This document shows positions 8,885 through 17,426 of a DNA stretch of 41,190 nt, in pieces. The stretch is from the NCBI GenBank assembly GCA_029012365.1, contig JAQXLY010000066.1, forward strand, positions 1 through 41,190. Reading direction: 5' to 3'. The number at the start of each line of letters is the position of its first letter. The stretch's first letter is position 1. The DNA is from Lachnospiraceae bacterium. Its GTDB lineage: Bacteria > Bacillota > Clostridia > Lachnospirales > Lachnospiraceae. A program made the translations under genes and the position numbers. The notes beneath the pieces are model-generated. The model did not search any database. It was given only the letters and a program-made list of their open reading frames with translations, and had not been told where the DNA came from.

Positions 8885-8922
8885 GAATAATTCTTCACTG
8901 AGTTCTGCCTTTAAAAGAAGAG

Positions 8923-8976
8923 AACAAGACCTCTTTCCATTACGGTTTTACCCTTACCGCAGAAAGAGGTCTTGTT
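8923..8976. terminator. Bidirectional terminator
   Basis: 15-bp perfect stem (8923-8937 with 8962-8976) with a 24-base loop; T-rich on both sides. It serves the convergent DUF2812 gene and DUF4143 ATPase gene. Confidence 0.85.
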
Positions 8977-8982
8977 TACTCT

Positions 8983-10209
8983 TCATATTATATTTGCCGG
9001 TACCATAATATTACTTTCGTCAATCGGAAAAACCCTGTCTGTCATGCATATGACCAATCCTGTTCCAAGTTTATAATCAGATACATTTAAAACTCCAAAT
9101 GCTTTTACAAGCTTTTTCTCAGGATTTGAGGAGCGCTTTATTTCTATCGGATGAAGAACACCGCCCTCCTCTACTACGACATCTATTTCCTTCTGATTCG
9201 TATCTCTGTAATATGTCATATTGGCTTTTGTATCTCCATAGGAGTAATATCTTAGGAATTCACCAACCACATAGTTTTCAAAATAATGCCCGCTTGCGGC
9301 TCCATTCATAAGTACGTTTTTACTTGTCCACCTGGAGAGATATGCAGCTAACCCGGTATCACAAAAATATAACTTCGGAGTTTTTACTAATCTCTTCAGT
9401 TCATTGTTTGAGTAAGTCTCCAGCAAGAAGACAATTCCCATGTTTTGCAGGATTTTAACCCAACTCTTTGCAGTTGGAACAGAAACGTCACCTGCGTTTG
9501 CAATATCCGAGTAATTAATTAGCTTTCCAATAAAGGAAGCACATGCTGTCAATACCTTCCGAAATCCAACGGTATCTGTAATCCCATTATCATCAACCGC
9601 ATCTCTCATGAGATACGTATCAATATAGGAAGAATAATACTCATAAAGCTGCTCTTCGTCAAAATCAAGGGTTCCCGGCATTCCTCCTCTCCAAATATGC
9701 TCATAAATACTATCTATATTATTCTTTTCAAATAATTGTTGTCTCATGGTCAGAGCTTCAAATTCATATTGAAAGGCAGGAACGTCAATCAGACCATATT
9801 TTTCCCTCTGCGAAAGACTATACATTCTCAATATGCATATTCTTCCTGCCAAAGAATCTCCGGCTTCTTTTAAAAGCCTTTTGCTTTCAGAACCGGTAAG
9901 CCAAAACAACCCATTTTCTTCTGCCTCGTCACACATGAGCTTGATATACTCAAAAAGCTCCGGTGCCTTCTGTGCCTCATCTATAAGAATAGGTGGCTTA
10001 AATATCTGAAAAAAAAGCTTAGGATCCGTTTTTGCAAGATCTCTGTTTCGGGGATCATCCATAGAAACAAACGTCCGATTCTCCTGAGCCGCCAGATGCT
10101 TCAACATTGTTGTTTTGCCAACCTGCCTTGCACCGGTAATCAAAATTGCTTTAAAAGCTTTATTCATTTTTAAAAATTTTCTTTCTAAGTCTCTTTGAAT
10201 ATACTCCAT
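8983..10209 (-). CDS. AAA ATPase with C-terminal DUF4143 nuclease-like domain
   Basis: About 408 residues. Walker A GARQVGKT (26-33), Walker B ILIDEAQ (74-80), sensor-like WLTGSES (~115). A winged-helix region follows, then a C-terminal DUF4143 domain with a PD-(D/E)XK-like signature (KEIDVVVEEGG...PIEIKRS). This family is abundant in Bacteria and Archaea, often multi-copy, and its role is not settled; proposals include DNA-associated or selfish functions. Start at 10209 chosen because GAGGGGTGG lies just upstream; a GTG nine bases earlier would sit in that site. A perfect 19-bp palindrome covers the transcription start. Confidence 0.88.
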   Translation of the reverse strand: MEYIQRDLERKFLKMNKAFKAILITGARQVGKTTMLKHLAAQENRTFVSMDDPRNRDLAKTDPKLFFQIFKPPILIDEAQKAPELFEYIKLMCDEAEENGLFWLTGSESKRLLKEAGDSLAGRICILRMYSLSQREKYGLIDVPAFQYEFEALTMRQQLFEKNNIDSIYEHIWRGGMPGTLDFDEEQLYEYYSSYIDTYLMRDAVDDNGITDTVGFRKVLTACASFIGKLINYSDIANAGDVSVPTAKSWVKILQNMGIVFLLETYSNNELKRLVKTPKLYFCDTGLAAYLSRWTSKNVLMNGAASGHYFENYVVGEFLRYYSYGDTKANMTYYRDTNQKEIDVVVEEGGVLHPIEIKRSSNPEKKLVKAFGVLNVSDYKLGTGLVICMTDRVFPIDESNIMVPANII

Positions 10210-10228
10210 TCTTTCCACCCCTCTTTCA

Positions 10229-10272
10229 AAAATGACTTTGATTTAAATTCTATTTTAAATCAAAGTCATTTT
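10229..10272. repeat. Perfect 19-bp palindrome at the ATPase transcription start
   Basis: Arms 10229-10247 and 10254-10272 are exact reverse complements around a six-base loop. It touches the -10 box of the ATPase promoter and ends about 20 bases before its start codon, so it would be the mRNA 5' hairpin or an operator. The sequence is AT-rich with no T-tract on the gene side. Confidence 0.9.
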
Positions 10273-10296
10273 ATCATATGCTGTAGCACTTTTCAA
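10268..10296 (-). promoter_or_regulatory. Promoter of the DUF4143 ATPase
   Basis: TTGAAA, 17-bp spacer, TAAAAT on the minus strand; transcription would start inside the palindrome. Confidence 0.65.
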
Positions 10297-10345
10297 TAGC
10301 ATTATCACTAATATTTCATTTTATCAACATCTTCCTGCTTCTTTC

Positions 10346-11707
10346 TTATCTCTCCTCCAGCTCTACATACTCGCCTTCCTTTAAGACACTTTTGTACGCC
10401 GGACGTATAATCTTATCCTGGTTAATCAGCTCCTCCAGGCGGTGAGCACTCCAGCCGACGATACGTGCCATGGCAAAAATCGGCGTAAAGAGCTCCGGCG
10501 GAAGGTCAAGCATACTGTAAATAAAACCGCTGTAAAAGTCTACATTTGCACTGACACCCTTATAAATGCGGCGTTCCCTTTCAATTACCTTCGGTGCCAT
10601 CTCCTCTACCATCTTATAAAGACGGTACTCTGCCATTTTATTCTTTTCCTTTGCCAGAGTCTCCACATACTCCTTTAAGAGACAGGAGCGCGGGTCCGAA
10701 AGCGAATATACCGCATGCCCCATACCGTAAATCAGACCCTTCTTATCGAACGCCTCCTTATGAAGCAGCTTCACCAGATACTCCTCTACCTGTGCCGGGT
10801 CCTTCGTATCCGCTACCGAATGCTTGAGGTCATTGAACATCTCTACTACCTTGATATTGGCTCCGCCGTGCTTCGGACCCTTTAGAGAGCCTAGTGCCGC
10901 TGCCACTGCCGCATAGGTATCCGTTCCTGAGGATGTTACTACATGTGTAGTAAAAGTAGAATTATTACCGCCTCCATGCTCCATATGAAGCACGAGCGCC
11001 ATATCCAGAATCTTTGCCTCCAGTTCTGTATACTTCATATCCGGGCGAAGCATCCGCAAAATATTTTCTGCCGTTGAAAGCTTGGAGGACGGGTTATGAA
11101 TGTACAGGCTCTTTCCTCTGCCGTAATGATTATACGCACAATATCCGTATACCGCTAACATCGGAAATACGGATATCAGCATAATGCATTGGCGGAGAAC
11201 ATTCGGAATACTTATATCATCCACCTTCTTATCATAGCAGGCAAGGGTCAGAACACATCGGGAAATGGTATTCATCATATCCTTACTCGGTGCTTTCATT
11301 ACAACATCCCTGACAAAATTCGTCGGAAGGGTTCTGGAGGCATTTAACAGCCTTTTAAAGCTCTCAAGCTGCTCCTCTGTCGGAAGATTTCCGAACAGCA
11401 GAAGATATGTTACTTCTTCAAAGCCAAAACGCCCTGCACTTAAAAAGCCGTTGCAAAGTTCTCTGATATCAATCCCGCGGTAACGTAAAACACCGTCACA
11501 CGGCACCTTCTCACCGTTTTCCATCCGGAAGGAGGTAATATCCGAAATTTTTGTAAGTCCTGCAACTACACCGTTCCCATTCAAATCGCGAAGACCTCTC
11601 TTCACGTCATGTACCTTATAAAGTTCGGGATCAATGCCGCTGTTACTGCGACAAAGCTCCGCAAGCTCTTTAATCTCCGGTGAAACCTCTGTTAACGCTT
11701 TTCTCAT
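10346..11707 (-). CDS. Citrate synthase
   Basis: About 453 residues. Condenses oxaloacetate and acetyl-CoA to citrate in the cytosol. The catalytic residues are visible: His in MEHGGGNN (~243), His in GMGHAVY (~330) and Asp in DFYSG (~389). The longer N terminus with the RGIDIREL segment is normal for clostridial enzymes of this type. Start at 11707 chosen because GGGAG lies eight bases upstream; an ATG 42 bases earlier abuts AAAGGAG with no spacer. No other citric-acid-cycle genes are adjacent, so it may feed glutamate synthesis; that is inference. Confidence 0.93.
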   Translation of the reverse strand: MRKALTEVSPEIKELAELCRSNSGIDPELYKVHDVKRGLRDLNGNGVVAGLTKISDITSFRMENGEKVPCDGVLRYRGIDIRELCNGFLSAGRFGFEEVTYLLLFGNLPTEEQLESFKRLLNASRTLPTNFVRDVVMKAPSKDMMNTISRCVLTLACYDKKVDDISIPNVLRQCIMLISVFPMLAVYGYCAYNHYGRGKSLYIHNPSSKLSTAENILRMLRPDMKYTELEAKILDMALVLHMEHGGGNNSTFTTHVVTSSGTDTYAAVAAALGSLKGPKHGGANIKVVEMFNDLKHSVADTKDPAQVEEYLVKLLHKEAFDKKGLIYGMGHAVYSLSDPRSCLLKEYVETLAKEKNKMAEYRLYKMVEEMAPKVIERERRIYKGVSANVDFYSGFIYSMLDLPPELFTPIFAMARIVGWSAHRLEELINQDKIIRPAYKSVLKEGEYVELEER

Positions 11708-11868
11708 TGTTCTTGCTCCCTTTTCATGAAAATCCTTCAAATACCTCATCTCCTTTACTCACAGCTCTCCTGTGAAACCCAGCCACCTGTTACCTTCCCT
11801 TCTGTTTCGACTCCTCTCGGCTTCTCCCCGGCACACTTGTACGGTGGCCGCAAAATCTTCTGTATAAA

Positions 11869-12798
11869 CTAGAACCTCCGACTACCGCCGGAATGCGAAC
11901 GTCCTCCGCTGCTTCTTCCGCCGCCTCCGGAGCTGCGTCCGCCCGAAGAACTGCGTCCGCCGGAACTTCCGTTATCACGCGGAGAATATGTCCTTGTTAC
12001 ACTTGTACGCACATATTCATCCCGACTTGCAGTGAGCCCTGAGGCCTCACTATTCAAATATGTCCTGCCACCGGCCGTCATCCTGCCGCCGGAGGACTGA
12101 AGCATAACTGCAAGCCCTATAGCAGCCACACCGGCAGGTGCTACCAAAATAACAAACCACGGCATACGCCCAAGCTTCGCCTTTATGGAATTGTCCTCAT
12201 AATAGGTATAATAATCCACCGACTCCGCATAATACGCCGCCTCTTTTGCAAACAACCGTATACCGTACCCATAATCGCCCTTTGCAAAATACTCGATTAT
12301 GTCATCCAAAACATACTCTATCCTGTCATCGCAAAGCCTTGATTCACATAATCCATAGCCCTGTATACTCACACCACGCTCATACTCATCAAGGTTTATA
12401 ACCATAACCGCAAGGTTTTCCCCCGCATAGCCCTTATCAATAAGACGGTCCGCACATTCCTCTAAAAATGCCTTTTCATAGAAGGCATCCATTGCAATAA
12501 TGAAAACCCGGATGCTGATTCCGCCCTTTTCCTCCTGTTCTGCAATCCACGTGCTTGTTTCCTCCAGCTCTTTTTCCGAAAGTGCCCCGTAAAAATCATA
12601 TAGCCTTTGCTCCTCATTCAGGCTTTGCCCGGATTCCGACAAAGCGTCCGCAAGAATCCCCGCCGCAATCTCATAGTCTCCGTAATCTGTATTATCCTCA
12701 TCGGCAAAGACCTCACATGCCGGAGCAAAAACACCTGCAAAAAACAGAAGCAAGAAAGCCAATATACTTATTTTATGTAAAATTCTCTTTTTTATCAT
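11869..12798 (-). CDS. TPM-domain secreted/membrane protein with Gly-Ser-Arg tail
   Basis: 309 residues: signal peptide (1-33, ending CEVFADE), a TPM-like domain (~45-190; ISIRVFIIAMDAFYEK, YGYGIRLFAKEAAYY), one membrane helix (~212-233), and a low-complexity tail rich in Ser, Gly and Arg. This is the YgcG-like layout. The TPM domain faces outward and the basic tail lies on the other side. Lies 12 bases after the zinc-ribbon gene, as an operon. Function unproven; family members are linked to membrane protein quality control or phosphatase activity. Confidence 0.8.
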   Translation of the reverse strand: MIKKRILHKISILAFLLLFFAGVFAPACEVFADEDNTDYGDYEIAAGILADALSESGQSLNEEQRLYDFYGALSEKELEETSTWIAEQEEKGGISIRVFIIAMDAFYEKAFLEECADRLIDKGYAGENLAVMVINLDEYERGVSIQGYGLCESRLCDDRIEYVLDDIIEYFAKGDYGYGIRLFAKEAAYYAESVDYYTYYEDNSIKAKLGRMPWFVILVAPAGVAAIGLAVMLQSSGGRMTAGGRTYLNSEASGLTASRDEYVRTSVTRTYSPRDNGSSGGRSSSGGRSSGGGGRSSGGRSHSGGSRRF

Positions 12799-12810
12799 CC
12801 TGTTTCCCTC

Positions 12811-13905
12811 CTACACCAATAAAAATGCAAGAAGTGTAAATATTACAAAGCTGCCCGCATATAAGACAGCAACCCACTTTGCAACCCGTCCCCCTGATAC
12901 CGGCGGTTTTCCCACAATCTTGCCGGTCTGTCCGTTCATTGTATAAATTTTTTGTTCTCCCTGATATTCATACCGTAATGTCCACACCGGAAGGAGCGCA
13001 TAATATTCCTGTTTCTTTTTGGCGACAGCCTCCTGCTTTTGATAGGTCGTAGTTGAATATCCCGTAACGCTGGAACAAATAAACTGTCTGCCGTAATCCG
13101 CTACCCGCCTCTCGACACGCGGTAATGCTCCTTCCGCATCCACTCCGTACTTTTCCGCCTGAAAACCTGCCAGATATTCCGGGCGAAAATCCTTCATTTC
13201 TTTATAATCGTAAGGCTCAAGACAGTCCATCGTAGTATCATCCATTTTCACGGAGGCATCTGCCGGTACCTTCTTATAGTTTAAGTCAGCTCTCCGGTAA
13301 ACATGATAATACTTCGTTTCATGAAAAATATAATCACCGCGACGATAGGAGCGCTTCTTCGTACATAAGCAATCCGCTTCCGCATTCACATTCATATCAT
13401 ACAGCCAGAAAGGCACATATACGCCGGTAATCTCACCGAGGCGTTTCTCTGTCATAAAATCCTTCGGTGTAAGCAAACCGTTTTTAGCCCACCTTCTGAA
13501 ACGACTTTTCGCTTCCTCCTTAGAAATAGTAAACGGAATTACCTTATCCGGTGCAAGCTTTCCCGCCAGCCGCTCTCCGAATGCGATTGCCGACCCGCAA
13601 TACGGACAGTGGGTAGCACTCACCTCCGGCTCTGTCACTAAGACAGCGCCACAGCTTCCGCACTCAAACTCCTGCTCCTCCTCATAGGTTGAAACCTTCT
13701 TTTCTTCCTCTTTCTCCTCGTACTTCACCTCATCCGGAATCATAGCTCCGTCAAAAGGCTCTACTGCCACCGTCTCATCTTCCGCTGTCTCCGGCGCATT
13801 CTCAATTGCCTGTGAAAAACCGCAGCCGCGACATTGGAGCTTTCCGATTTCACTGTCATATTCCATGCCAGCCCCGCACCTTGGGCACTTAAAATCTATT
13901 GTCAT
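12811..13905 (-). CDS. Zinc-ribbon membrane protein (TFIIB-type zinc ribbon)
   Basis: 364 residues. Two zinc ribbons: CPRCG...CRGCG (7-33) and CGSCG...CPYCG (~82-103), separated by an acidic linker. A long soluble domain follows (~105-335, including ITGVYVPFWLYD and LLPVWTLRYEYQG), then a single C-terminal membrane helix (~343-364). Annotated in many Firmicutes as TFIIB-type zinc ribbon-containing protein and often next to TPM proteins, as here. The ribbons may bind nucleic acid or just stabilise the fold. AGAGG precedes the ATG. Confidence 0.82.
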   Translation of the reverse strand: MTIDFKCPRCGAGMEYDSEIGKLQCRGCGFSQAIENAPETAEDETVAVEPFDGAMIPDEVKYEEKEEEKKVSTYEEEQEFECGSCGAVLVTEPEVSATHCPYCGSAIAFGERLAGKLAPDKVIPFTISKEEAKSRFRRWAKNGLLTPKDFMTEKRLGEITGVYVPFWLYDMNVNAEADCLCTKKRSYRRGDYIFHETKYYHVYRRADLNYKKVPADASVKMDDTTMDCLEPYDYKEMKDFRPEYLAGFQAEKYGVDAEGALPRVERRVADYGRQFICSSVTGYSTTTYQKQEAVAKKKQEYYALLPVWTLRYEYQGEQKIYTMNGQTGKIVGKPPVSGGRVAKWVAVLYAGSFVIFTLLAFLLV

Positions 13906-14009
13906 CCTCTGTTCCCCACTGTTCTATCAATGAAATTGAAAAATATCCCTATTCTTATACTAATATAAAATCCGGGTGAAGTCAAGAAAAAGACAATAAA
14001 AATGACAAC

Positions 14010-14054
14010 AAGGAAAGGGCATTCTCCCTTTTCTCAGGAAACAGCCCTTTCCTT
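14010..14054 (-). terminator. Intrinsic terminator of the gene at 14100
   Basis: AAGGAAAGGGC and GCCCTTTCCTT form an 11-bp stem with a 23-base loop, followed on the minus strand by GTTGTCATTTTT. Confidence 0.75.
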
Positions 14055-14099
14055 GATTCCATTGTTGAAATACGTCCATTCAGCACCCTCACCCGAAAT

Positions 14100-14708
14100 C
14101 TATATGAACGAATCCAGAGTAAACTCTTTCACATTCTTCGACGCATCCTCCCATATCCCAAGCTCCTTCATCTCGCGCTCAAAGTCTTCGCTCGGAGGAT
14201 ACACATAAAGCATAAACTCATGAGAGATACTTCCCACAAAAAGCTTCTTTTCTTTAAAGAAACATATATCTTCCAGCGTGTATTTCGTCGATTTCGGTCC
14301 CTGCTTCGTCAAGCCCAAAAATACTTCATCAAAATACTTTTTCAGTATATTCTTGGTCTCTTCCGTGGCACGATACATTTTTTGACACATCACCCATGCA
14401 TATTCCTCCGGCAATGTTGTCAAATCATTGCCAAACCATTTCTGCGTTTGAATTGTCTGAAGCTCATATGGTTCCAGTTCCACTTCCAGTTCCTTTGACT
14501 GATTCGTTTTGTTCGGCCAGAAATCTTTCTGAAGTGAAAACGAAGTAGCCTCTTCAAAGCACATATCCAAAAAACGATGAAACCGTTCTCCTTTTATTGT
14601 CTCAGGATAATTCCCACCACAATGAAATACACTCCCATCCTCCTCTATTATCGTTTCTATAGGCAAATCAATAGAACACCATGCGTTAAAATGAAATACT
14701 TTATACAT
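14100..14708 (-). CDS. Uncharacterised protein, predicted LytTR-regulated
   Basis: 202 residues, soluble, rich in Glu, Lys and aromatics; no signal peptide or membrane helix and no motif I recognise. Its size and composition resemble stand-alone immunity-type or SUKH-like proteins, but I see no diagnostic feature and do not assign one. The start is fixed by AAGGAGAAC upstream of the ATG at 14708. Its promoter has a LytTR-like tandem repeat next to the -35 box, and the neighbouring operon encodes a LytTR regulator, so it is the best candidate target of that system. Confidence 0.7.
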   Translation of the reverse strand: MYKVFHFNAWCSIDLPIETIIEEDGSVFHCGGNYPETIKGERFHRFLDMCFEEATSFSLQKDFWPNKTNQSKELEVELEPYELQTIQTQKWFGNDLTTLPEEYAWVMCQKMYRATEETKNILKKYFDEVFLGLTKQGPKSTKYTLEDICFFKEKKLFVGSISHEFMLYVYPPSEDFEREMKELGIWEDASKNVKEFTLDSFI

Positions 14709-14765
14709 TATAGTTCTCCTTCCATCTATCAAAAAACAATATATATATCTTCCTCCCTCTCTCTA

Positions 14766-14835
14766 ATCTTAACAGAACCACATATGGATTTCAATGATAA
14801 GTCCTTAAGTGGTCATATAAGTCCTTGAACGGTCA
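14766..14835 (-). promoter_or_regulatory. Promoter with LytTR-type direct repeats
   Basis: TTGAAA (14789-14794), 17-bp spacer, TAAGAT (14766-14771) on the minus strand. Directly upstream lie two 19-bp direct repeats, 14797-14815 and 14817-14835, with a 20-bp period; the half-sites read GACCACTTAAGG and GACCGTTCAAGG. LytTR regulators (AgrA, ComE, PlnC) bind paired direct repeats about two turns apart just upstream of -35. The repeats also encode the last residues of the broken kinase. Confidence 0.65.
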
Positions 14836-15576
14836 CAACCTTCGTTTTTAAGAATAACTTGAGCCTTAAAGAATTCCCTATCACACCCAAAAATCAATTC
14901 TCCGTCGCACTCCTTCACTGCTCTATTTATATTCTGTAATACGATTCCATGGTTTCTTTTATCTTCTTTCACTGATGCCAATAAACTTTTCTTTCCTATT
15001 GTTTTCTCTGAAATAGTATTTCTAATATTAATCTGTACGTACTGCGCTCCTTGCAAAAACTCAATAAACAGAAGTTTCTTCCCCGTCTCTGCCCGCTCAA
15101 GCTCTTCGACAGCATTTTTCAATAAATTTCCATATCCCGTACAAAGTATCATCTGTTCAATTTGTATTTTTTCCGTTATCCTCCCCTTCATCTGCACTTC
15201 AGTCTTTTCATCTACCAATGAAAGATAATGATTGGTAAGCACATCCAGTATTTGATTTCCGGTGGAATAACCCTTTTTCTGAATCTGTGTCATCTGCTGA
15301 CGCATTTCCGTGAGATATTCCTTTAATTTCTCTATATTTTGCTTCTCTGCCAAATACTCCATGCACAGCAAATGATTCGCCATATCGTAGCATCTCTTCC
15401 AGCCTAATGTTCACGTTCCGTACATATACTACAAAAATGCCAAGTAAACCGATAGATACATACGCCGCTACGCCTAATATTACAATCTCCACGGAGGAAG
15501 AAAACTCCTGCACATAATTCCTCAAATCATTCAGCACTGTAACCGTAACCAGCATTTTAATTACAATCACGGTCAT
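14805..15576 (-). pseudogene. GHKL (AgrC-like) sensor kinase, frameshifted and N-terminally short
   Basis: Two overlapping frames make one kinase. The 5' frame (start 15576) encodes a short membrane region (one or two helices, IVILGVAAYVSIGLLGIFVV) and RLEEMLRY; the other frame continues YDMANHLLCMEYLAEKQN, the HPK10-type H-box, then the N-box NLLKNAVEEL and G-box GIVLQNINRAVK. One base too many or few near 15395 separates them. Intact relatives usually have five to seven membrane helices, so the sensor part is also cut down. Its start lies four bases after the regulator stop. Sequencing error or a programmed shift are alternatives. Confidence 0.75.
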
Positions 15577-15579
15577 CTT

Positions 15580-16299
15580 CTACACCTCAAGAATTCTTCT
15601 ATACCTCAAGTCAAACTCTCTATACTTCTTTTCAAACGCTTTTCTTCGCCTTCTCGTTATAAAAATTGATTCCTCTCTCACCATAAACTGTCCTTTCCTC
15701 TCCTCTTTGACCCAACGCAAATTTACTATACTTTCGCGGCTTGTTCTTGCAAACATACGAGTATCCAACAAAGCTTCCAATTCATCCAACGAATTGTTTT
15801 TACGATACCACTGTCCTCCTGCATACACTTGAGCATAACCGTCAAAAGCTTTTATCCACTCAATGTCCTTCTCCCGGATTTCCACCTTTACCCTATTGTT
15901 ATACACTGTCACCTCACGAGTGAACTCGCTACTATCTAACACAACTTGTAATGCCTCCCGTACTTCTTCTTTTGCAAACGGTTTCGTTATAAAACGTAGT
16001 GCACGTATCTGAAACGCTTCTTTAAAACGTTCCACCATACCAGTCGCCATTACAATTTTACACTCCGGATTTTTTTCCTTTATTCGCTTTCCTAACTCAA
16101 TCCCATCTATCTGCGGCATATCAATATCCAAAAATACTGCATGTAAGTTATCTACATCCCCCAGCATTTCCCGCCCGTCCGTCCATGTCAAAATTTCACA
16201 TACAATTTCTATTTCATTAAATAGTTCCAAAAGTAGCTTCCGTAATTCTTCCAAAACCTCCGGCTGGTCATCGCATATTCCGATTCGCATTTGCTTCAT
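15580..16299 (-). CDS. LytTR-family response regulator (AgrA-like)
   Basis: 239 residues. Receiver domain 1-125 with acidic pair D10-D11, phospho-acceptor D58 in FLDIDMP and K106 in ITKPF; LytTR DNA-binding domain ~135-235 (FARTSRESIVNLRWVKE is its recognisable core). AGGAGG precedes the ATG. First gene of an operon with the sensor kinase remnant. No AgrB or AgrD-like peptide gene was seen nearby, so the original signal is unknown. The regulator looks intact although its kinase is broken. Confidence 0.9.
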   Translation of the reverse strand: MKQMRIGICDDQPEVLEELRKLLLELFNEIEIVCEILTWTDGREMLGDVDNLHAVFLDIDMPQIDGIELGKRIKEKNPECKIVMATGMVERFKEAFQIRALRFITKPFAKEEVREALQVVLDSSEFTREVTVYNNRVKVEIREKDIEWIKAFDGYAQVYAGGQWYRKNNSLDELEALLDTRMFARTSRESIVNLRWVKEERKGQFMVREESIFITRRRRKAFEKKYREFDLRYRRILEV

Positions 16300-16356
16300 A
16301 CACTTTTTCCTCCTCTTTCATCATCTGGCATCTGTACTCCACTCATACACCCATTC

Positions 16357-16385
16357 ATTATACGCTTAGGTTTAATAAAATGCAA
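16357..16385 (-). promoter_or_regulatory. Promoter of the LytTR operon
   Basis: TTGCAT, 17-bp spacer, TATAAT on the minus strand, about 55 bp upstream of the regulator start. Confidence 0.8.
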
Positions 16386-16432
16386 GAAATGAACTTCCTA
16401 TAATTCAATAATTCTAAACACTCATTTCCACA

Positions 16433-16461
16433 TTGACCAAGTGGAAATATGGTGCTACAAT
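16433..16461 (+). promoter_or_regulatory. Promoter of the RlmI-like methyltransferase
   Basis: TTGACC, 17-bp spacer, TACAAT. It lies before the ATG at 16492 and rules out an earlier GTG at 16441 as the start. Confidence 0.75.
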
Positions 16462-16491
16462 AAGGGCAGAATCGGAAAGGAATTTATTTCT

Positions 16492-17370
16492 ATGTGGATT
16501 GCAAGTGATTGGAAAGAATATGAAGTACTCGATGCCTCCGGCGGTGAAAAGTTAGAACGCTGGGGTGATTATATTTTACTCAGACCGGACCCACAGGTGC
16601 TTTGGAATACTCCGAAAAATGCTCCGGAATGGAAACGGTTAAACGGACACTACCATCGCAGCAACAAGGGCGGCGGTGAATGGGAGTTTTTTGACTTGCC
16701 GCAGAACTGGCTGTTACATTATAAGGAGCTGACTTTCCGCTTACAGCCCTTTGCTTTCAAGCATACCGGTGTCTTTCCGGAGCAGGCGGTAAACTGGGAC
16801 TGGTTTGGCGAGAAAATCCGGGCTGCCAAAAAAGCTGATCCGGACCGTGAAATCAAGGTTCTGAATTTATTTGCTTATACCGGTGGTGCCACCCTTGCCG
16901 CTGCCGCAGCGGGTGCTGCCGTAACCCATGTGGATGCCTCTAAGGGTATGGTGACCTGGGCAAAGGAAAACGCTGTCCTCTCCGGTCTCGGCGATGCACC
17001 GATTCGCTATATCGTGGACGACTGTGTCAAGTTTGTGGAACGTGAAATCCGTCGCGGTAACCGTTACGACGCTGTTATTATGGATCCGCCGTCCTATGGC
17101 AGAGGTCCGAAGGGCGAGATTTGGAAAATCGAGGAGCAAATTCACTCCTTTGTACAGCTTACCACGCAGGTGCTTAAGGAGGAGCCGTTATTTTTCTTAA
17201 TTAACTCCTATACCACAGGCTTACAGCCGGCCCTGCTTTCCTATCTGCTGGGTACGGAGCTTCGCCGTTTTTCCGGTCGTATCGAGTCCTCGGAAATCGG
17301 TCTGCCGGTACGGGAAAGCGGTCTTGTTTTACCTTGCGGTGCATCGGGACGTTTTGAATCGCTACTGTAG
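16492..17370 (+). CDS. Class I SAM-dependent methyltransferase, RlmI/RlmK-like
   Basis: About 292 residues. SAM-binding motif LNLFAYTGGATLAAAAAG (~125-142), acidic motif THVDASKGMVTWAKEN, and catalytic-type DPPSYGRGPKGEIW (~202). These match the COG1092 family of 23S rRNA cytosine methyltransferases; the N-terminal PUA domain of classic RlmI is not evident. rRNA is the likely substrate but the exact base cannot be told. GGAA lies upstream of the chosen ATG, which is 23 bp after the predicted transcription start. The MATE gene follows on the same strand after 56 bp. Confidence 0.85.
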   Translation: MWIASDWKEYEVLDASGGEKLERWGDYILLRPDPQVLWNTPKNAPEWKRLNGHYHRSNKGGGEWEFFDLPQNWLLHYKELTFRLQPFAFKHTGVFPEQAVNWDWFGEKIRAAKKADPDREIKVLNLFAYTGGATLAAAAAGAAVTHVDASKGMVTWAKENAVLSGLGDAPIRYIVDDCVKFVEREIRRGNRYDAVIMDPPSYGRGPKGEIWKIEEQIHSFVQLTTQVLKEEPLFFLINSYTTGLQPALLSYLLGTELRRFSGRIESSEIGLPVRESGLVLPCGASGRFESLL

Positions 17371-17426
17371 ACGAAAACAAACTCCTCAAAACTCTGTTTT
17401 CGCAAACCGTATGGAGGATTGTAATA

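Noticed and set aside
14100..14708. Immunity protein of a toxin system
   Set aside because: Size and composition fit loosely, but no toxin gene or diagnostic motif is present.
15580..16299. A complete Agr-type quorum-sensing locus
   Set aside because: No AgrB-like protease or AgrD-like peptide gene was found near the regulator.
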